From the NCBI GenBank assembly GCA_944375745.1, contig CALWAV010000084.1, positions 1-33,134 on the forward strand: DNA of 33,134 nt, written 5' to 3'. Source of the DNA: an uncultured Merdimonas sp. (lineage in GTDB: Bacteria; Bacillota; Clostridia; Lachnospirales; Lachnospiraceae). Below the pieces are notes generated by a model. That model had not been told where the DNA came from. It worked only from the letters and a program-made list of their open reading frames with translations, and did not search any database. How positions within the stretch are numbered: position 1 is the first letter of the stretch; every line of letters begins with the position of its first letter. This document shows positions 31,502 to 33,134 of the stretch, piece after piece. A program made the translations under genes and the position numbers.

Positions 31502-32551
31502 ATGCGTCTTTTGACGGTAGGAGAAAATGAAGCCGGACAGCGCCTTACGCGTCTGCTGGAAAAATATATGGATCAGGCTCCGAAAAGCTTTTTTTATAAA
31601 ATGCTGCGCAAAAAAAATATCACTCTGAACGGAAAAAAAGCCCAGGGAAACGAACGGCTGAATCCGGGAGATGAAATTCGTCTGTTTCTGGCAGACGAGA
31701 CCATAGACGGTTTTTCTTCCGCAGGTGCAAAGCGCGCGCCCGGGGCAGATTCCGGCAGAAGCCGCGCGGCAGGCAGGGAAGAGAATGGCAGCGGTTCCCG
31801 AAAAGCCGGGGAAAAGCTGCGCCCGGAGATCGTCTATGAAGACCGGCATATGATTCTTTTTAACAAGCCTGCGGGACTGCTTTCCCAGAAAGCCGGCCCT
31901 GCCGATATATCGCTGGTGGAATATCTGACGGCATATCTGCTGGAATCCGGTCAGATTACAGAAGAGGAGCTCCGCAGCTTCCGACCGGGCATCTGCAGCC
32001 GCCTGGACCGGAATACCAGCGGCCTTGTGGCAGCAGGAAAAAGTCTCCGGGGTCTTCAGGAGCTGAACGAGCTTTTTCGAACACGGAGCCTGCACAAGTT
32101 TTACCACAGCATCGCTGTGGGAACCATTACAGAGACCAGGCGGGCGGAGGGCTGGCTTCTGAAAAACGAGCGCACCAATCAGGTGCAGATCCTGAAGGGA
32201 AAAAAAGAGGGTGCTCTTCCAATCTGTACGGAATACCGGCCTCTTGAGCAGTTCCGCCTTTTTGAAAAGCCATTTACTTATTTGGAAATTAATCTGCTTA
32301 CCGGCCGTTCTCATCAGATACGGGCGCATCTGGCTTCCCTGGGCCATCCTCTGATCGGGGACGCAAAATACGGAAAACCGGAAATAAACAGGCTTTTTCT
32401 GAAGGAGTTTGGTCTGAGGCACCAGCTTCTGCATGCGTACCGCCTGGAGTTCCCGGAGCTTTCGGGAGTGCTGGCAGAGGTTTCGGGCAGGTCGTTTACT
32501 GCGCCGCTTCCGGCTGTGTTCGCTGAGATTCTGCAAAACAGGCAGAGATGA
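31502..32551 (+). CDS. RluA-family pseudouridine synthase
   Basis: A 349-residue RNA-modifying enzyme that converts uridine to pseudouridine, probably in 23S rRNA or tRNA. An S4 RNA-binding domain (about 1-65) leads through a low-complexity, Gly/Ala/Arg/Ser-rich linker (about 75-105) to the catalytic domain. The RluA active site is RLDRNTSGL with catalytic Asp169, and GRSHQIRAHLASLGHPLIGDAKYG is the other family signature. GAGGAG at 31491-31496 precedes ATG 31502. The linker is longer than in RluD, and the exact target uridine cannot be inferred. It ends the operon that starts near 29477. Confidence 0.92.
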   Translation: MRLLTVGENEAGQRLTRLLEKYMDQAPKSFFYKMLRKKNITLNGKKAQGNERLNPGDEIRLFLADETIDGFSSAGAKRAPGADSGRSRAAGREENGSGSRKAGEKLRPEIVYEDRHMILFNKPAGLLSQKAGPADISLVEYLTAYLLESGQITEEELRSFRPGICSRLDRNTSGLVAAGKSLRGLQELNELFRTRSLHKFYHSIAVGTITETRRAEGWLLKNERTNQVQILKGKKEGALPICTEYRPLEQFRLFEKPFTYLEINLLTGRSHQIRAHLASLGHPLIGDAKYGKPEINRLFLKEFGLRHQLLHAYRLEFPELSGVLAEVSGRSFTAPLPAVFAEILQNRQR

Positions 32552-32577
32552 GAAACACTGCGTATGGACTCTGCCTG
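32539..32577 (+). other. Stem-loop around the pseudouridine synthase stop codon
   Basis: CAGGCAGAG (32539-32547) pairs perfectly with CTCTGCCTG (32569-32577) across a 21-base loop that contains the stop codon TGA (32549-32551). No T-run follows, so it is a possible 3' barrier or weak terminator. The stretch 32578-32661 is AT-rich and holds a CTTAAT/ATTAAG dyad but no gene. Confidence 0.5.
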
Positions 32578-32661
32578 GAAACGAAACTTAACTGACTGGA
32601 GCATACTGCACAAAAAATCTTAATGAAATTTATAAAACTTTCACAAAAAATTAAGAAACTG

Positions 32662-32690
32662 TTGCATTCTGTTCCGTTTTGTGCTACAGT
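32662..32690 (+). promoter_or_regulatory. Promoter of the PTS gene
   Basis: TTGCAT at 32662-32667, a 17-base spacer and TACAGT at 32685-32690 preceded by TGC form an extended -10 promoter. Transcription would start near 32697, about 35 bases before the antiterminator target. No convincing CcpA (cre) site was found. Confidence 0.6.
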
Positions 32691-32730
32691 ATGTTCAAGT
32701 TGAAAGACAGATACATATTGGTTTCACAGA

Positions 32731-32832
32731 CGACGTGTTACTGGTCATGCAGGCAAGATCGGATGGAAATGATGATGAAGAGATTGTGGAGAGCAGTCTT
32801 GGATTATATTCATTTTTGTCGGGTCTTTTTTT
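32731..32832 (+). promoter_or_regulatory. LicT/BglG-type antiterminator (RAT) and terminator leader
   Basis: Positions 32732-32760 closely match the ribonucleic antiterminator target of BglG/LicT proteins, including the core TGTTACTG and GCAGGCAA half-sites, and CGA/TCG pairing closes the base. Further on, AAGATC (32755-32760) can pair with GGTCTT (32822-32827), with AAATGA/TCATTT pairing inside, and a run of seven T (32826-32832) follows. The RAT and terminator stems share bases, so they exclude each other. When the sugar is present, a dephosphorylated antiterminator protein would bind the RAT and allow transcription into the PTS gene (known mechanism). The remaining leader to 32959 has only the hairpin 32913-32932. 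Confidence 0.75.
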
Positions 32833-32912
32833 CATGCCGTTCCCTGTATCTCTGCCTTTCAAGATACATCCCGGCCGGGTGTAAAAGCACCATGTAAGGA
32901 ACTCCCAGCAGA

Positions 32913-32932
32913 CAAAAAGCAGATGCTTTTTG
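32913..32932 (+). other. Small hairpin before the PTS gene
   Basis: CAAAAAGC (32913-32920) pairs with GCTTTTTG (32925-32932) around an AGAT loop. It lies 27 bases before the start codon and is AU-rich. No function is clear. Confidence 0.4.
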
Positions 32933-32959
32933 CGGCGGGAAAAGAAGGAGAGACGAGTT

Positions 32960-33134
32960 ATGGATTACAACAAGGTAGCCCAGGACATTATTGATAATGT
33001 GGGCGGCAAAGCAAATGTAAAACAGGTTACACACTGTTTCACACGTCTGCGCTTTATCCTGAAGGATGAGAGCAAGGCAAAGAAGGACGTGGTAGAGCAT
33101 CTCGAAGGCGTTATCTCCGTCGTGGTTTCCGGCG
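32960..33134 (+). CDS. Beta-glucoside-type PTS enzyme II, EIIB domain (partial, cut by window end)
   Basis: Only the first 58 residues are in the window. They match the EIIB domain of glucose/beta-glucoside/sucrose/trehalose PTS permeases: NKVAQDIIDNVGGKANV, then THCFTRLRFIL with phospho-acceptor Cys26, then EHLEGVISVVVSG. GAAGGAGAGA from 32944 precedes ATG 32960. The RAT leader upstream favours a beta-glucoside or related sugar. The full gene would normally encode EIIBCA of about 600 residues; the rest lies beyond the window. Confidence 0.9.
   Translation, partial: MDYNKVAQDIIDNVGGKANVKQVTHCFTRLRFILKDESKAKKDVVEHLEGVISVVVSG

Noticed and set aside
31400-32536. 378-codon open frame on the minus strand
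   Set aside because: It is antisense to the pseudouridine synthase with its clear RluA motifs, and its own translation is low in recognisable pattern.
32681-32884. Small open frame in the PTS leader
   Set aside because: It spans the antiterminator target and terminator; the RNA element explains this sequence better and no ribosome-binding site precedes it.

Overview
The window reads as chromosomal DNA from a low-to-mid GC Firmicute, most likely a gut-type Clostridia (Lachnospiraceae-like). Supporting signs are strong AGGAGG ribosome-binding sites, consensus sigma-A promoters (TTGACA-17-TATAAT at 79-107), a LytTR/AgrC-type two-component system, a Bce-type peptide-resistance module, a CmpB-family membrane protein and a LicT-type antiterminator leader. 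The species cannot be fixed from sequence alone. Nearly all genes lie on the + strand in tightly packed operons. No rRNA, tRNA, CRISPR array, insertion sequence or prophage was recognised.

Region 1 (1-13504) is one long operon for peptide import and breakdown. A perfect promoter and a folded leader precede a lipoprotein binding protein, two M20 metallopeptidases, a full M24 peptidase, a free-standing creatinase N-domain, two Dpp/Opp permeases, a second M24 peptidase and two ATPases. RidA, a PLP-dependent aminotransferase/lyase and a YheO-type regulator follow, and a strong terminator closes the unit. The inferred logic is to import a peptide, cut it in the cytosol, process the released amino acid with the PLP enzyme, detoxify enamines with RidA, and sense the state through the regulator.

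Region 2 (13557-18376) holds a CmpB-like membrane protein, a Nudix hydrolase, and a three-gene LytTR signalling unit. The histidine kinase of that unit appears split over two overlapping genes: one carries membrane helices and the phospho-acceptor His but no ATPase domain, the other carries the ATPase domain but has Ser at the His position. This is the strongest candidate for something undescribed. A DUF134-NifX fusion with a His/Cys-rich tail and a good internal start follows.

Region 3 (18443-21269) is an AT-richer, decaying accessory patch. It has a HipB-like repressor behind a consensus promoter with four 39-bp tandem repeats, a hipA toxin gene broken by at least three lesions, a lipoprotein, and a flavodoxin-fold reductase gene broken by internal deletion.

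Region 4 (21290-25885) is a BceRS-BceAB module with a Bce-box-like operator before bceAB. Region 5 (25908-29396) is an SF2 helicase with two predicted membrane helices, followed by a site-2 protease. Region 6 (29442-32577) is an operon of a GPP34/GOLPH3-like protein, a mini-MerR regulator, an ArsC/Spx-family protein, a membrane protein and an RluA-type pseudouridine synthase. Region 7 (32662-33134) is a PTS leader with an antiterminator target and the start of a beta-glucoside-type PTS enzyme II, cut by the window end.
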